From Astropecten irregularis (Eukaryota > Echinodermata > Asteroidea > Paxillosida > Astropectinidae), in NCBI GenBank assembly GCA_963971285.1, contig OZ020254.1, forward strand, positions 9,114,001-9,178,000: a stretch of 64,000 nt of DNA. Reading direction: 5' to 3'. Under the pieces are notes generated by a model that made no database searches, was not told the DNA's origin, and was given only the letters and a program-made list of their open reading frames with translations. Position 1 is the stretch's first letter; every line of letters begins with the position of its first letter. Positions 32,301 to 46,600 of the stretch are shown piece by piece. Both the position numbers and the translations under genes were made by a program.

Positions 32301-35300
32301 AAGTTTCAGCTCAATTGACTAAGTATTGAGGGAGAAATTTCAAAGTTTAGCGTAAAAAAGTATCTCATAGTCTAAGTGCAGTTTAAATAGCGCCTGCTCA
32401 GCTACTTTTTCGCATAGCGTGTGGTGCTAAACTTGGATTTTTGGCCATAAAGATTACTTTGAAATTTGGCACAGCTCCTTTTTTCCTGTAGAGCACATCT
32501 GGGGCTATATTTCGTGCAGGTTTCAGCTCAATTGACTAAGTATTGAGGGAGAAATTTCAAAGTTTAGCGTAAAAAAGTATCTCATAGTCTAAGTGCAGTT
32601 TAAATAGCGCCTGCTCAGCTACTTTTTCGCATAGCGTGTGGTGCTAAACTTGGATTTTTGGCCATAAAGATTACTTTGAAATTTGGCACAGCTCCTATTT
32701 TCCTGTAGAGCACATCTGGGGCTATATTTCGTGCAAGTTTCAGCTCAATTGACTAAGTATTGAGGGAGGAATTTCAAAGTTTAGCGTAAAAAAGTATCTC
32801 ATAGTCTAAGTGCAGTTTTAATGTCGCCTGCTCAGCTACTTTTTCGCTTAGCTTGTGGTGCTAAACTTGGATTTGTGGCCATGAAAATGACTTTGAAATT
32901 TGGCACAGCTCTTACTTTTCTGTATAGAGCACATTTGGGGCTATATTTCGTGCAAGTTTCAGCTCGATTGACTAAGTATTGAGGGAGAAATTTCAAAGTT
33001 TAGCGTAAAAAAGTATCTCATAGTCTAAGTGCAGTTTTAATGTCGCCTGCTCAGCTACTTTTTCGCTTAGCGTGTGGTGCTAAACTTGGATTTGTGGCCA
33101 TGAAAATGACTTTGAAATTTGGCAAAGCTCCTACTTTTCTGTAGAGCACATCTGGGGCTATATTTCGTGCAAGTTTCAGCTCGATTGACTAAGTATTGAG
33201 GGAGAAATTTCAAAGTTTAGCGTAAAAAAGGATCTCATAGTCTAAGTGCAGTTTAAATAGCGCCTGCTCAGCTACTTTTTCGCATAGCGTGTGGTGCTTT
33301 ACGTTGATTTTTGGCAATAAAAATGACTTTGAAATTTTGCAAAGCTCCTACTTTTCTGTAGAGCACATCTATGGCTATATTTCGTGCAAGTTTCAGCTCG
33401 ATTGACTAAGTATTGAGGGAGAAATTTCAAAGTTTAGCGTAAAAAAGTATCTCATAGTCTGAGTGCAGTTTAAATAGCGCCTGCTCAGCTACTTTCTCGC
33501 ACAGCGTGTGGTGCTTTACGTTGATTTTTGGCAATAAAAAAGACTTTGAAATTTGGCACAGCTCTTACTTTTCTGTATAGAGCACATTTGGGGCTATATT
33601 TCGTGCAAGTTCCAGCTCGATTGACTAAGTATTGAGGGAGAAATTTCAAAGTTTAGCGTAAAAAAGTATCTCATAGTCTAAGTGCAGTTTTAATGTCGCC
33701 TGCTCAGCTACTTTTTCGCTTAGCGTGTGGTGCTAAACCTGGATTTGTGGCCATGAAAATGACTTTGAAATTTGGCACAGCTCTTACTTTTCTGTATAGA
33801 GCACATTTGGGGCTATATTTCGTGCAAGTTTCAGCTCGATTGAATAAGTATTGAGGGAGAAATTTCAAAGTTTAGCGTAAAAAAGTATCTCATAGTCTAA
33901 GTGCAGTTTAAATAGCGCCTGCTCAGCTACTTTTTCGCTTAGCGTGTTGTGATAAACTTGGATTTGTGGCCATGAAAATGACTTTGAAATTTGGCACAGC
34001 TCCTTTTTTCCTGTAGAGCACACCTAGGGCTATATTTCGTGCAAGTTTCAGCTCGATTGACTAAGTATTGAGGGAGAAATTTCAAAGTTTAGCGTAAAAA
34101 AGTATCTCATAGTCTGAGTGCAGTTTAAATAGCGCCTGCTCAGCTACTTTTTCGCATAGCGTGTGGTGCTTTACGTTGATTTTTGGCAATAAAAAAGACT
34201 TTGAAATTTGGCACAGCTCTTACTTTTCTGTATAGAGCACATTTGGGGCTATATTTCGTGCAAGTTTCAGCTCGATTGACTAAGTATTGAGGGAGAAATT
34301 TCAAAGTTTAGCGTAAAAAAGTATCTCATAGTCTAAGTGCAGTTTTAATGTCGCCTGCTCAGCTACTTTTTCGCATAGCGTGTGGTGCTTTACGTTGATT
34401 TTTGGCAATAAAAATGACTTTGAAATTTTGCAAAGCTCCTACTTTTCTGTAGAGCACATCTATGGCTATATTTCGTGCAAGTTTCAGCTCGATTGACTAA
34501 GTATTGAGGGAGAAATTTCAAAGTTTAGCGTAAAAAAGTATCTCATAGTCTGAGTGCAGTTTAAATAGCGCCTGCTCAGCTACTTTCTCGCACAGCGTGT
34601 GGTGCTTTACGTTGATTTTTGGCAATAAAAAAGACTTTGAAATTTGGCACAGCTCTTACTTTTCTGTATAGAGCACATTTGGGGCTATATTTCGTGCAAG
34701 TTCCAGCTCGATTGACTAAGTATTGAGGGAGAAATTTCAAAGTTTAGCGTAAAAAAGTATCTCATAGTCTAAGTGCAGTTTTAATGTCGCCTGCTCAGCT
34801 ACTTTTTCGCTTAGCGTGTGGTGCTAAACCTGGATTTGTGGCCATGAAAATGACTTTGAAATTTGGCACAGCTCTTACTTTTCTGTATAGAGCACATTTG
34901 GGGCTATATTTCGTGCAAGTTTCAGCTCGATTGAATAAGTATTGAGGGAGAAATTTCAAAGTTTAGCGTAAAAAAGTATCTCATAGTCTAAGTGCAGTTT
35001 AAATAGCGCCTGCTCAGCTACTTTTTCGCATAGCGTGTGGTGTTTTACGTTGATTTTTGGCAATAAAAATGACTTTGAAATTTGGCACGGCTCTTACTTT
35101 TCTGTATAGAGCATATTTGGGGCTATATTTCGTGCAAGTTTCAGCTCGATTGACTAAGTATTGAGGGAGAAATTTCAAAGTTTAGCGTAAAAAAGTATCT
35201 CATAGTCTAAGTGCAGTTTTAATGTCGCCTGCTCAGCTAGTTTTTCCAATAGCGTGTGGTGCTAAACTTGGATTTGTGGCCATGAAAATGACTTTGAAAT

Positions 35301-37628
35301 TTGGCACAGCTCCTATTTTCCTGTAAAGCACACCTAGGGCTATATTTCGTGCAAGTTTCAGCTCAATTGACTAAGTATTGAGGGAGAAATTTCAAAGTTT
35401 AGCGTAAAAAAGTATCTCATAGTCTAAGTGCAGTTTAAATAGCGCCTGCTCAGCTACTTTTTCGCATAGCGTGTGGTGCTAAACTTGGATTTTTGGCCAT
35501 AAAGATTACTTTGAAATTTGGCACAGCTCCTTTTTTCCTGTAGAGCACATCTGGGGCTATATTTCGTGCAGGTTTCAGCTCAATTGACTAAGTATTGAGG
35601 GAGAAATTTCAAAGTTTAGCGTAAAAAAGTATCTCATAGTCTAAGTGCAGTTTAAATAGCGCCTGCTCAGCTACTTTTTCGCATAGCGTGTGGTGCTAAA
35701 CTTGGATTTTTGGCCATAAAGATTACTTTGAAATTTGGCACAGCTCCTATTTTCCTGTAGAGCACATCTGGGGCTATATTTCGTGCAAGTTTCAGCTCAA
35801 TTGACTAAGTATTGAGGGAGGAATTTCAAAGTTTAGCGTAAAAAAGTATCTCATAGTCTAAGTGCAGTTTTAATGTCGCCTGCTCAGCTACTTTTTCGCT
35901 TAGCGTGTGGTGCTAAACTTGGATTTGTGGCCATGAAAATGACTTTGAAATTTGGCACAGCTCTTACTTTTCTGTATAGAGCACATTTGGGGCTATATTT
36001 CGTGCAAGTTTCAGCTCGATTGACTAAGTATTGAGGGAGAAATTTCAAAGTTTAGCGTAAAAAAGTATCTCATAGTCTAAGTGCAGTTTTAATGTCGCCT
36101 GCTCAGCTACTTTTTCGCTTAGCGTGTGGTGCTAAACTTGGATTTGTGGCCATGAAAATGACTTTGAAATTTGGGAAAGCTCCTACTTTTCTGTAGAGCA
36201 CATCTGGGGCTATATTTCGTGCAAGTTTCAGCTCGATTGACTAAGTATTGAGGGAGAAATTTCAAAGTTTAGCGTAAAAAAGTATCTCATAGTCTAAGTG
36301 CAGTTTAAATAGCGCCTGCTCAGCTACTTTTTCGCATAGCGTGTGGTGCTTTACGTTGATTTTTGGCAATAAAAATGACTTTGAAATTTTGCAAAGCTCC
36401 TACTTTTCTGTAGAGCACATCTATGGCTATATTTCGTGCAAGTTTCAGCTCGATTGACTAAGTATTGAGGGAGAAATTTCAAAGTTTAGCGTAAAAAAGT
36501 ATCTCATAGTCTGAGTGCAGTTTAAATAGCGCCTGCTCAGCTACTTTTTCGCATAGCGTGTGGTGCTTTACGTTGATTTTTGGCAATAAAAAAGACTTTG
36601 AAATTTGGCACAGCTCTTACTTTTCTGTATAGAGCACATTTGGGGCTATATTTCGTGCAAGTTCCAGCTCGATTGACTAAGTATTGAGGGAGAAATTTCA
36701 AAGTTTAGCGTAAAAAAGTATCTCATAGTCTAAGTGCAGTTTTAATGTCGCCTGCTCAGCTACTTTTTCGCTTAGCGTGTGGTGCTAAACCTGGATTTGT
36801 GGCCATGAAAATGACTTTGAAATTTGGCACAGCTCTTACTTTTCTGTATAGAGCACATTTGGGGCTATATTTCGTGCAAGTTTCAGCTCGATTGAATAAG
36901 TATTGAGGGAGAAATTTCAAAGTTTAGCGTAAAAAAGTATCTCATAGTCTAAGTGCAGTTTAAATAGCGCCTGCTCAGCTACTTTTTCGCATAGCGTGTG
37001 GTGCTATACGTTGATTTTTGGCAATAAAAATGACTTTGAAATTTTGCAAAGCTCCTATTTTCTGTAGAGCACATCTGGGGCTATATTTCGTGCAAGTTTC
37101 AGCTCGATTGACTAAGTATTGAGGGAGAAATTTCAAAGTTTAGCGTAAAAAAGGATCTCATAGTCTAAGTGCAGTTTAAATAGCGCCTGCTCAGCTACTT
37201 TTTCGCATAGCGTGTGGTGCTATACGTTGATTTTTGGCAATTAAAATGACTTTGAAATTTTGCAAAGCTCCTACTTTTCTGTAGAGCATATCTATGGCTA
37301 TATTTCGTGCAAGTTTCAGCTCGATTGACTAAGTATTGAGGGAGAAATTTCAAAGTTTAGCGTAAAAAAGTATCTCATAGTCTAAGTGCAGTTTAAATAG
37401 CGCCTGCTCAGCTACTTTTTCGCATAGCGTGTGGTGCTAAACTTGGATTTGTGGCCACGAAAATGACTTTGAAATTTGACACAGCTCCTATATTTCTGTA
37501 GAGCACATCTGGGGCTACATTTCGTGCAAGTTTCAGCTCGATTGACTAAGTATTGAGGGAGAAATTTCAAAGTTTAACGTAAAAAAGTATCTCATAGTCT
37601 AAGTGCAGTTTTAATGTCGCCTGCTCAG
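29355..37628. repeat. Higher-order repeats of 13, 14 and 11 monomers
   Basis: A rare monomer with GCTAGTTTTTCCAATAGC occurs at 29355, 32184, 35236 and 37628. The spacings of 2829, 3052 and 2392 bp equal 13, 14 and 11 monomers. The monomers between follow the same subtype order with whole-monomer gains or losses, as unequal crossing-over would produce. Confidence 0.8.
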
Positions 37629-40600
37629 CTAGTTTTTCCAATAGCGTGTGGTGCTAAACTTGGATTTGTGGCCATGAAAATGACTTTGAAATTTGGCACA
37701 GCTCCTATTTTCCTGTAAAGCACACCTAGGGCTATATTTCGTGCAAGTTTCAGCTCAATTGACTAAGTATTGAGGGAGAAATTTCAAAGTTTAGCGTAAA
37801 AAAGTATCTCATAGTCTAAGTGCAGTTTAAATAGCGCCTGCTCAGCTACTTTTTCGCATAGCGTGTGGTGCTAAACTTGGATTTTTGGCCATAAAGATTA
37901 CTTTGAAATTTGGCACAGCTCCTTTTTTCCTGTAGAGCACATCTGGGGCTATATTTCGTGCAGGTTTCAGCTCAATTGACTAAGTATTGAGGGAGAAATT
38001 TCAAAGTTTAGCGTAAAAAAGTATCTCATAGTCTAAGTGCAGTTTAAATAGCGCCTGCTCAGCTACTTTTTCGCATAGCGTGTGGTGCTAAACTTGGATT
38101 TTTGGCCATAAAGATTACTTTGAAATTTGGCACAGCTCCTATTTTCCTGTAGAGCACATCTGGGGCTATATTTCGTGCAAGTTTCAGCTCAATTGACTAA
38201 GTATTGAGGGAGGAATTTCAAAGTTTAGCGTAAAAAAGTATCTCATAGTCTAAGTGCAGTTTTAATGTCGCCTGCTCAGCTACTTTTTCGCTTAGCTTGT
38301 GGTGCTAAACTTGGATTTGTGGCCATGAAAATGACTTTGAAATTTGGCACAGCTCTTACTTTTCTGTATAGAGCACATTTGGGGCTATATTTCGTGCAAG
38401 TTTCAGCTCGATTGACTAAGTATTGAGGGAGAAATTTCAAAGTTTAGCGTAAAAAAGTATCTCATAGTCTAAGTGCAGTTTTAATGTCGCCTGCTCAGCT
38501 ACTTTTTCGCTTAGCGTGTGGTGCTAAACTTGGATTTGTGGCCATGAAAATGACTTTGAAATTTGGCAAAGCTCCTACTTTTCTGTAGAGCACATCTGGG
38601 GCTATATTTCGTGCAAGTTTCAGCTCGATTGACTAAGTATTGAGGGAGAAATTTCAAAGTTTAGCGTAAAAAAGGATCTCATAGTCTAAGTGCAGTTTAA
38701 ATAGCGCCTGCTCAGCTACTTTTTCGCATAGCGTGTGGTGCTTTACGTTGATTTTTGGCAATAAAAATGACTTTGAAATTTTGCAAAGCTCCTACTTTTC
38801 TGTAGAGCACATCTATGGCTATATTTCGTGCAAGTTTCAGCTCGATTGACTAAGTATTGAGGGAGAAATTTCAAAGTTTAGCGTAAAAAAGTATCTCATA
38901 GTCTGAGTGCAGTTTAAATAGCGCCTGCTCAGCTACTTTCTCGCACAGCGTGTGGTGCTTTACGTTGATTTTTGGCAATAAAAAAGACTTTGAAATTTGG
39001 CACAGCTCTTACTTTTCTGTATAGAGCACATTTGGGGCTATATTTCGTGCAAGTTCCAGCTCGATTGACTAAGTATTGAGGGAGAAATTTCAAAGTTTAG
39101 CGTAAAAAAGTATCTCATAGTCTAAGTGCAGTTTTAATGTCGCCTGCTCAGCTACTTTTTCGCTTAGCGTGTGGTGCTAAACCTGGATTTGTGGCCATGA
39201 AAATGACTTTGAAATTTGGCACAGCTCTTACTTTTCTGTATAGAGCACATTTGGGGCTATATTTCGTGCAAGTTTCAGCTCGATTGAATAAGTATTGAGG
39301 GAGAAATTTCAAAGTTTAGCGTAAAAAAGTATCTCATAGTCCAAGTGCAGTTTAAATAGCGCCTGCTCAGCTACTTTTTCGCTTAGCGTGTTGTGATAAA
39401 CTTGGATTTGTGGCCATGAAAATGACTTTGAAATTTGGCACAGCTCCTTTTTTCCTGTAGAGCACACCTAGGGCTATATTTCGTGCAAGTTTCAGCTCGA
39501 TTGACTAAGTATTGAGGGAGAAATTTCAAAGTTTAGCGTAAAAAAGTATCTCATAGTCTGAGTGCAGTTTAAATAGCGCCTGCTCAGCTACTTTTTCGCA
39601 TAGCGTGTGGTGCTTTACGTTGATTTTTGGCAATAAAAAAGACTTTGAAATTTGGCACAGCTCTTACTTTTCTGTATAGAGCACATTTGGGGCTATATTT
39701 CGTGCAAGTTTCAGCTCGATTGACTAAGTATTGAGGGAGAAATTTCAAAGTTTAGCGTAAAAAAGTATCTCATAGTCTAAGTGCAGTTTTAATGTCGCCT
39801 GCTCAGCTACTTTTTCGCATAGCGTGTGGTGCTTTACGTTGATTTTTGGCAATAAAAATGACTTTGAAATTTTGCAAAGCTCCTACTTTTCTGTAGAGCA
39901 CATCTATGGCTATATTTCGTGCAAGTTTCAGCTCGATTGACTAAGTATTGAGGGAGAAATTTCAAAGTTTAGCGTAAAAAAGTATCTCATAGTCTGAGTG
40001 CAGTTTAAATAGCGCCTGCTCAGCTACTTTCTCGCACAGCGTGTGGTGCTTTACGTTGATTTTTGGCAATAAAAAAGACTTTGAAATTTGGCACAGCTCT
40101 TACTTTTCTGTATAGAGCACATTTGGGGCTATATTTCGTGCAAGTTCCAGCTCGATTGACTAAGTATTGAGGGAGAAATTTCAAAGTTTAGCGTAAAAAA
40201 GTATCTCATAGTCTAAGTGCAGTTTTAATGTCGCCTGCTCAGCTACTTATTCGCTTAGCGTGTGGTGCTAAACCTGGATTTGTGGTCATGAAAATGACTT
40301 TGAAATTTGGCACAGCTCTTACTTTTCTGTATAGAGCACATTTGGGGCTATATTTCGTGCAAGTTTCAGCTCGATTGAATAAGTATTGAGGGAGAAATTT
40401 CAAAGTTTAGCGTAAAAAAGTATCTCATAGTCTAAGTGCAGTTTAAATAGCGCCTGCTCAGCTACTTTTTCGCTTAGCGTGTTGTGATAAACTTGGATTT
40501 GTGGCCATGAAAATGACTTTGAAATTTGGCACAGCTCCTTTTTTCCTGTAGAGCACACCTAGGGCTATATTTCGTGCAAGTTTCAGCTCGATTGACTAAG

Positions 40601-43600
40601 TATTGAGGGAGAAATTTCAAAGTTTAGCGTAAAAAAGTATCTCATAGTCTGAGTGCAGTTTAAATAGCGCCTGCTCAGCTACTTTTTCGCATAGCGTGTG
40701 GTGCTTTACGTTGATTTTTGCCAATAAAAAAGACTTTGAAATTTGGCACAGCTCTTACTTTTCTGTATAGAGCACATTTGGGGCTATATTTCGTGCAAGT
40801 TCCAGCTCGATTGACTAAGTATTGAGGGAGAAATTTCAAAGTTTAGCGTAAAAAAGTATCTCATAGTCTAAGTGCAGTTTTAATGTCGCCTGCTCAGCTA
40901 CTTTTTCGCATAGCGTGTGGTGCTTTACGTTGATTTTTGGCAATAAAAATGACTTTGAAATTTGGCACAGCTCTTACTTTTCTGTATAGAGCACATTTGG
41001 GGCTATATTTCGTGCAAGTTTCAGCTCGATTGACTAAGTATTGAGGGAGAAATTTCAAAGTTTAGCGTAAAAAAGTATCTCATAGTCTGAGTGCAGTTTA
41101 AATAGCGCCTGCTCAGCTACTTTTTCGCATAGCGTGTGGTGCTTTACGTTGATTTTTGGCAATAAAAAAGACTTTGAAATTTGGCACAGCTCTTACTTTT
41201 CTGTATAGAGCACATTTGGGGCTATATTTCGTGCAAGTTCCAGCTCGATTGACTAAGTATTGAGGGAGAAATTTCAAAGTTTAGCGTAAAAAAGTATCTC
41301 ATAGTCTAAGTGCAGTTTTAATGTCGCCTGCTCAGCTACTTTTTTGCATAGCGTGTGGTGCTTTACGTTGATTTTTGGCAATAAAAATGACTTTGAAATT
41401 TGGCACAGCTCTTACTTTTCTGTATAGAGCACATTTGGGGCTATATTTCGTGCAAGTTTCAGCTCGATTGACTAAGTATTGAGGGAGAAATTTCAAAGTT
41501 TAGCGTAAAAAAGTATCTCATAGTCTAAGTGCAGTTTAAATAGCGCCTGCTCAGCTACTTTTTCGCATAGCGTGTGGTGCTAAACTTGGATTTTTGGCCA
41601 TAAAGATTACTTTGAAATTTGGCACAGCTCCTTTTTTCCTGTAGAGCACATCTGGGGCTATATTTCGTGCAGGTTTCAGCTCAATTGACTAAGTATTGAG
41701 GGAGAAATTTCAAAGTTTAGCGTAAAAAAGTATCTCATAGTCTAAGTGCAGTTTAAATAGCGCCTGCTCAGCTACTTTTTCGCATAGCGTGTGGTGCTAA
41801 ACTTGGATTTTTGGCCATAAAGATTACTTTGAAATTTGGCACAGCTCCTATTTTCCTGTAGAGCACATCTGGGGCTATATTTCGTGCAAGTTTCAGCTCA
41901 ATTGACTAAGTATTGAGGGAGGAATTTCAAAGTTTAGCGTAAAAAAGTATCTCATAGTCTAAGTGCAGTTTTAATGTCGCCTGCTCAGCTACTTTTTCGC
42001 TTAGCGTGTGGTGCTAAACTTGGATTTGTGGCCATGAAAATGACTTTGAAATTTGGCACAGCTCTTACTTTTCTGTATAGAGCACATTTGGGGCTATATT
42101 TCGTGCAAGTTTCAGCTCGATTGACTAAGTATTGAGGGAGAAATTTCAAAGTTTAGCGTAAAAAAGTATCTCATAGTCTAAGTGCAGTTTTAATGTCGCC
42201 TGCTCAGCTACTTTTTCGCTTAGCGTGTGGTGCTAAACTTGGATTTGTGGCCATGAAAATGACTTTGAAATTTGGCAAAGCTCCTACTTTTCTGTAGAGC
42301 ACATCTGGGGCTATATTTCGTGCAAGTTTCAGCTCGATTGACTAAGTATTGAGGGAGAAATTTCAAAGTTTAGCGTAAAAAAGGATCTCATAGTCTAAGT
42401 GCAGTTTAAATAGCGCCTGCTCAGCTACTTTTTCGCATAGCGTGTGGTGCTTTACGTTGATTTTTGGCAATAAAAATGACTTTGAAATTTTGCAAAGCTC
42501 CTACTTTTCTGTAGAGCACATTTGGGGCTATATTTCGTGCAAGTTTCAGCTCGATTGACTAAGTATTGAGGGAGAAATTTTTAAAGTTTAGCGTAAAAAA
42601 GTATCTCATAGTCTGAGTGCAGTTTAAATAGCGCCTGCTCAGCTACTTTTTCGCATAGCGTGTGGTGCTTTACGTTGATTTTTGGCAATAAAAAAGACTT
42701 TGAAATTTGGCACAGCTCTTACTTTTCTGTATAGAGCACATTTGGGGCTATATTTCGTGCAAGTTCCAGCTCGATTGACTAAGTATTGAGGGAGAAATTT
42801 CAAAGTTTAGCGTAAAAAAGTATCTCATAGTCTAAGTGCAGTTTTAATGTCGCCTGCTCAGCTACTTTTTCGCATAGCGTGTGGTGCTTTACGTTGATTT
42901 TTGGCAATAAAAATGACTTTGAAATTTGGCACAGCTCTTACTTTTCTGTATAGAGCACATTTGGGGCTATATTTCGTGCAAGTTTCAGCTCGATTGACTA
43001 AGTATTGAGGGAGAAATTTCAAAGTTTAGCGTAAAAAAGTATCTCATAGTCTGAGTGCAGTTTAAATAGCGCCTGCTCAGCTACTTTTTCGCATAGCGTG
43101 TGGTGCTTTACGTTGATTTTTGGCAATAAAAAAGACTTTGAAATTTGGCACAGCTCTTACTTTTCTGTATAGAGCACATTTGGGGCTATATTTCGTGCAA
43201 GTTCCAGCTCGATTGACTAAGTATTGAGGGAGAAATTTCAAAGTTTAGCGTAAAAAAGTATCTCATAGTCTAAGTGCAGTTTTAATGTCGCCTGCTCAGC
43301 TACTTTTTTGCATAGCGTGTGGTGCTTTACGTTGATTTTTGGCAATAAAAATGACTTTGAAATTTGGCACAGCTCTTACTTTTCTGTATAGAGCACATTT
43401 GGGGCTATATTTCGTGCAAGTTTCAGCTCGATTGACTAAGTATTGAGGGAGAAATTTCAAAGTTTAGCGTAAAAAAGTATCTCATAGTCTAAGTGCAGTT
43501 TAAATAGCGCCTGCTCAGCTACTTTTTCGCATAGCGTGTGGTGCTAAACTTGGATTTTTGGCCATAAAGATTACTTTGAAATTTGGCACAGCTCCTTTTT

Positions 43601-46600
43601 TCCTGTAGAGCACATCTGGGGCTATATTTCGTGCAGGTTTCAGCTCAATTGACTAAGTATTGAGGGAGAAATTTCAAAGTTTAGCGTAAAAAAGTATCTC
43701 ATAGTCTAAGTGCAGTTTAAATAGCGCCTGCTCAGCTACTTTTTCGCATAGCGTGTGGTGCTAAACTTGGATTTTTGGCCATAAAGATTACTTTGAAATT
43801 TGGCACAGCTCCTATTTTCCTGTAGAGCACATCTGGGGCTATATTTCGTGCAAGTTTCAGCTCAATTGACTAAGTATTGAGGGAGGAATTTCAAAGTTTA
43901 GCGTAAAAAAGTATCTCATAGTCTAAGTGCAGTTTTAATGTCGCCTGCTCAGCTACTTTTTCGCTTAGCGTGTGGTGCTAAACTTGGATTTGTGGCCATG
44001 AAAATGACTTTGAAATTTGGCACAGCTCTTACTTTTCTGTATAGAGCACATTTGGGGCTATATTTCGTGCAAGTTTCAGCTCGATTGACTAAGTATTGAG
44101 GGAGAAATTTCAAAGTTTAGCGTAAAAAAGTATCTCATAGTCTAAGTGCAGTTTTAATGTCGCCTGCTCAGCTACTTTTTCGCTTAGCGTGTGGTGCTAA
44201 ACTTGGATTTGTGGCCATGAAAATGACTTTGAAATTTGGCAAAGCTCCTACTTTTCTGTAGAGCACATCTGGGGCTATATTTCGTGCAAGTTTCAGCTCG
44301 ATTGACTAAGTATTGAGGGAGAAATTTCAAAGTTTAGCGTAAAAAAGGATCTCATAGTCTAAGTGCAGTTTAAATAGCGCCTGCTCAGCTACTTTTTCGC
44401 ATAGCGTGTGGTGCTTTACGTTGATTTTTGGCAATAAAAATGACTTTGAAATTTTGCAAAGCTCCTACTTTTCTGTAGAGCACATTTGGGGCTATATTTC
44501 GTGCAAGTTTCAGCTCGATTGACTAAGTATTGAGGGAGAAATTTTTAAAGTTTAGCGTAAAAAAGTATCTCATAGTCTGAGTGCAGTTTAAATAGCGCCT
44601 GCTCAGCTACTTTTTCGCATAGCGTGTGGTGCTTTACGTTGATTTTTGGCAATAAAAAAGACTTTGAAATTTGGCACAGCTCTTACTTTTCTGTATAGAG
44701 CACATTTGGGGCTATATTTCGTGCAAGTTTCAGCTCGATTGACTAAGTATTGAGGGAGAAATTTTTAAAGTTTAGCGTAAAAAAGTATCTCATAGTCTGA
44801 GTGCAGTTTAAATAGCGCCTGCTCAGCTACTTTTTCGCATAGCGTGTGGTGCTTTACGTTGATTTTTGGCAATAAAAAAGACTTTGAAATTTGGCACAGC
44901 TCTTACTTTTCTGTATAGAGCACATTTGGGGCTATATTTCGTGCAAGTTCCAGCTCGATTGACTAAGTATTGAGGGAGAAATTTCAAAGTTTAGCGTAAA
45001 AAAGTATCTCATAGTCTAAGTGCAGTTTTAATGTCGCCTGCTCAGCTACTTTTTCGCTTAGCGTGTGGTGCTAAACCTGGATTTGTGGCCATGAAAATGA
45101 CTTTGAAATTTGGCACAGCTCTTACTTTTCTGTATAGAGCACATTTGGGGCTATATTTCGTGCAAGTTTCAGCTCGATTGAATAAGTATTGAGGGAGAAA
45201 TTTCAAAGTTTAGCGTAAAAAAGTATCTCATAGTCTAAGTGCAGTTTAAATAGCGCCTGCTCAGCTACTTTTTCGCTTAGCGTGTTGTGATAAACTTGGA
45301 TTTGTGGCCATGAAAATGACTTTGAAATTTGGCACAGCTCCTTTTTTCCTGTAGAGCACACCTAGGGCTATATTTCGTGCAAGTTTCAGCTCGATTGACT
45401 AAGTATTGAGGGAGAAATTTCAAAGTTTAGCGTAAAAAAGTATCTCATAGTCTGAGTGCAGTTTAAATAGCGCCTGCTCAGCTACTTTTTCGCATAGCGT
45501 GTGGTGCTTTACGTTGATTTTTGGCAATAAAAAAGACTTTGAAATTTGGCACAGCTCTTACTTTTCTGTATAGAGCACATTTGGGGCTATATTTCGTGCA
45601 AGTTCCAGCTCGATTGACTAAGTATTGAGGGAGAAATTTCAAAGTTTAGCGTAAAAAAGTATCTCATAGTCTAAGTGCAGTTTTAATGTCGCCTGCTCAG
45701 CTACTTTTTCGCATAGCGTGTGGTGCTTTACGTTGATTTTTGGCAATAAAAATGACTTTGAAATTTGGCACAGCTCTTACTTTTCTGTATAGAGCACATT
45801 TGGGGCTATATTTCGTGCAAGTTTCAGCTCGATTGACTAAGTATTGAGGGAGAAATTTCAAAGTTTAGCGTAAAAAAGTATCTCATAGTCTGAGTGCAGT
45901 TTAAATAGCGCCTGCTCAGCTACTTTTTCGCATAGCGTGTGGTGCTTTACGTTGATTTTTGGCAATAAAAAAGACTTTGAAATTTGGCACAGCTCTTACT
46001 TTTCTGTATAGAGCACATTTGGGGCTATATTTCGTGCAAGTTCCAGCTCGATTGACTAAGTATTGAGGGAGAAATTTCAAAGTTTAGCGTAAAAAAGTAT
46101 CTCATAGTCTAAGTGCAGTTTTAATGTCGCCTGCTCAGCTACTTTTTTGCATAGCGTGTGGTGCTTTACGTTGTTTTTGGCAATAAAAATGACTTTGAAA
46201 TTTGGCACAGCTCTTACTTTTCTGTATAGAGCACATTTGGGGCTATATTTCGTGCAAGTTTCAGCTCGATTGACTAAGTATTGAGGGAGAAATTTCAAAG
46301 TTTAGCGTAAAAAAGTATCTCATAGTTTAAGTGCAGTTTTAATGTCGCCTGCTCAGCTACTTTTTCGCTTAGCGTGTGGTGCTAAACCTGGATTTGTGGC
46401 CATGAAAATGACTTTGAAATTTGGCATAGCTCTTACTTTTCTGTATAGAGCACATTTGGGGCTATATTTCGTGCAAGTTTCAGCTCGATTGAATAAGTAT
46501 TGAGGGAGAAATTTCAAAGTTTAGCGTAAAAAAGTATCTCATAGTCTAAGTGCAGTTTTAATGTCGCCTGCTCAGCTACTTTTTCGCTTAGCGTGTGGTG

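Noticed and set aside
46077-46298. Open frames within the 217-bp satellite (also at 61021, 61891, 62761 and 63024)
   Set aside because: They sit across monomer boundaries in isolated low-stop variants of a 217-bp repeat that is not a multiple of three, with no conserved frame.
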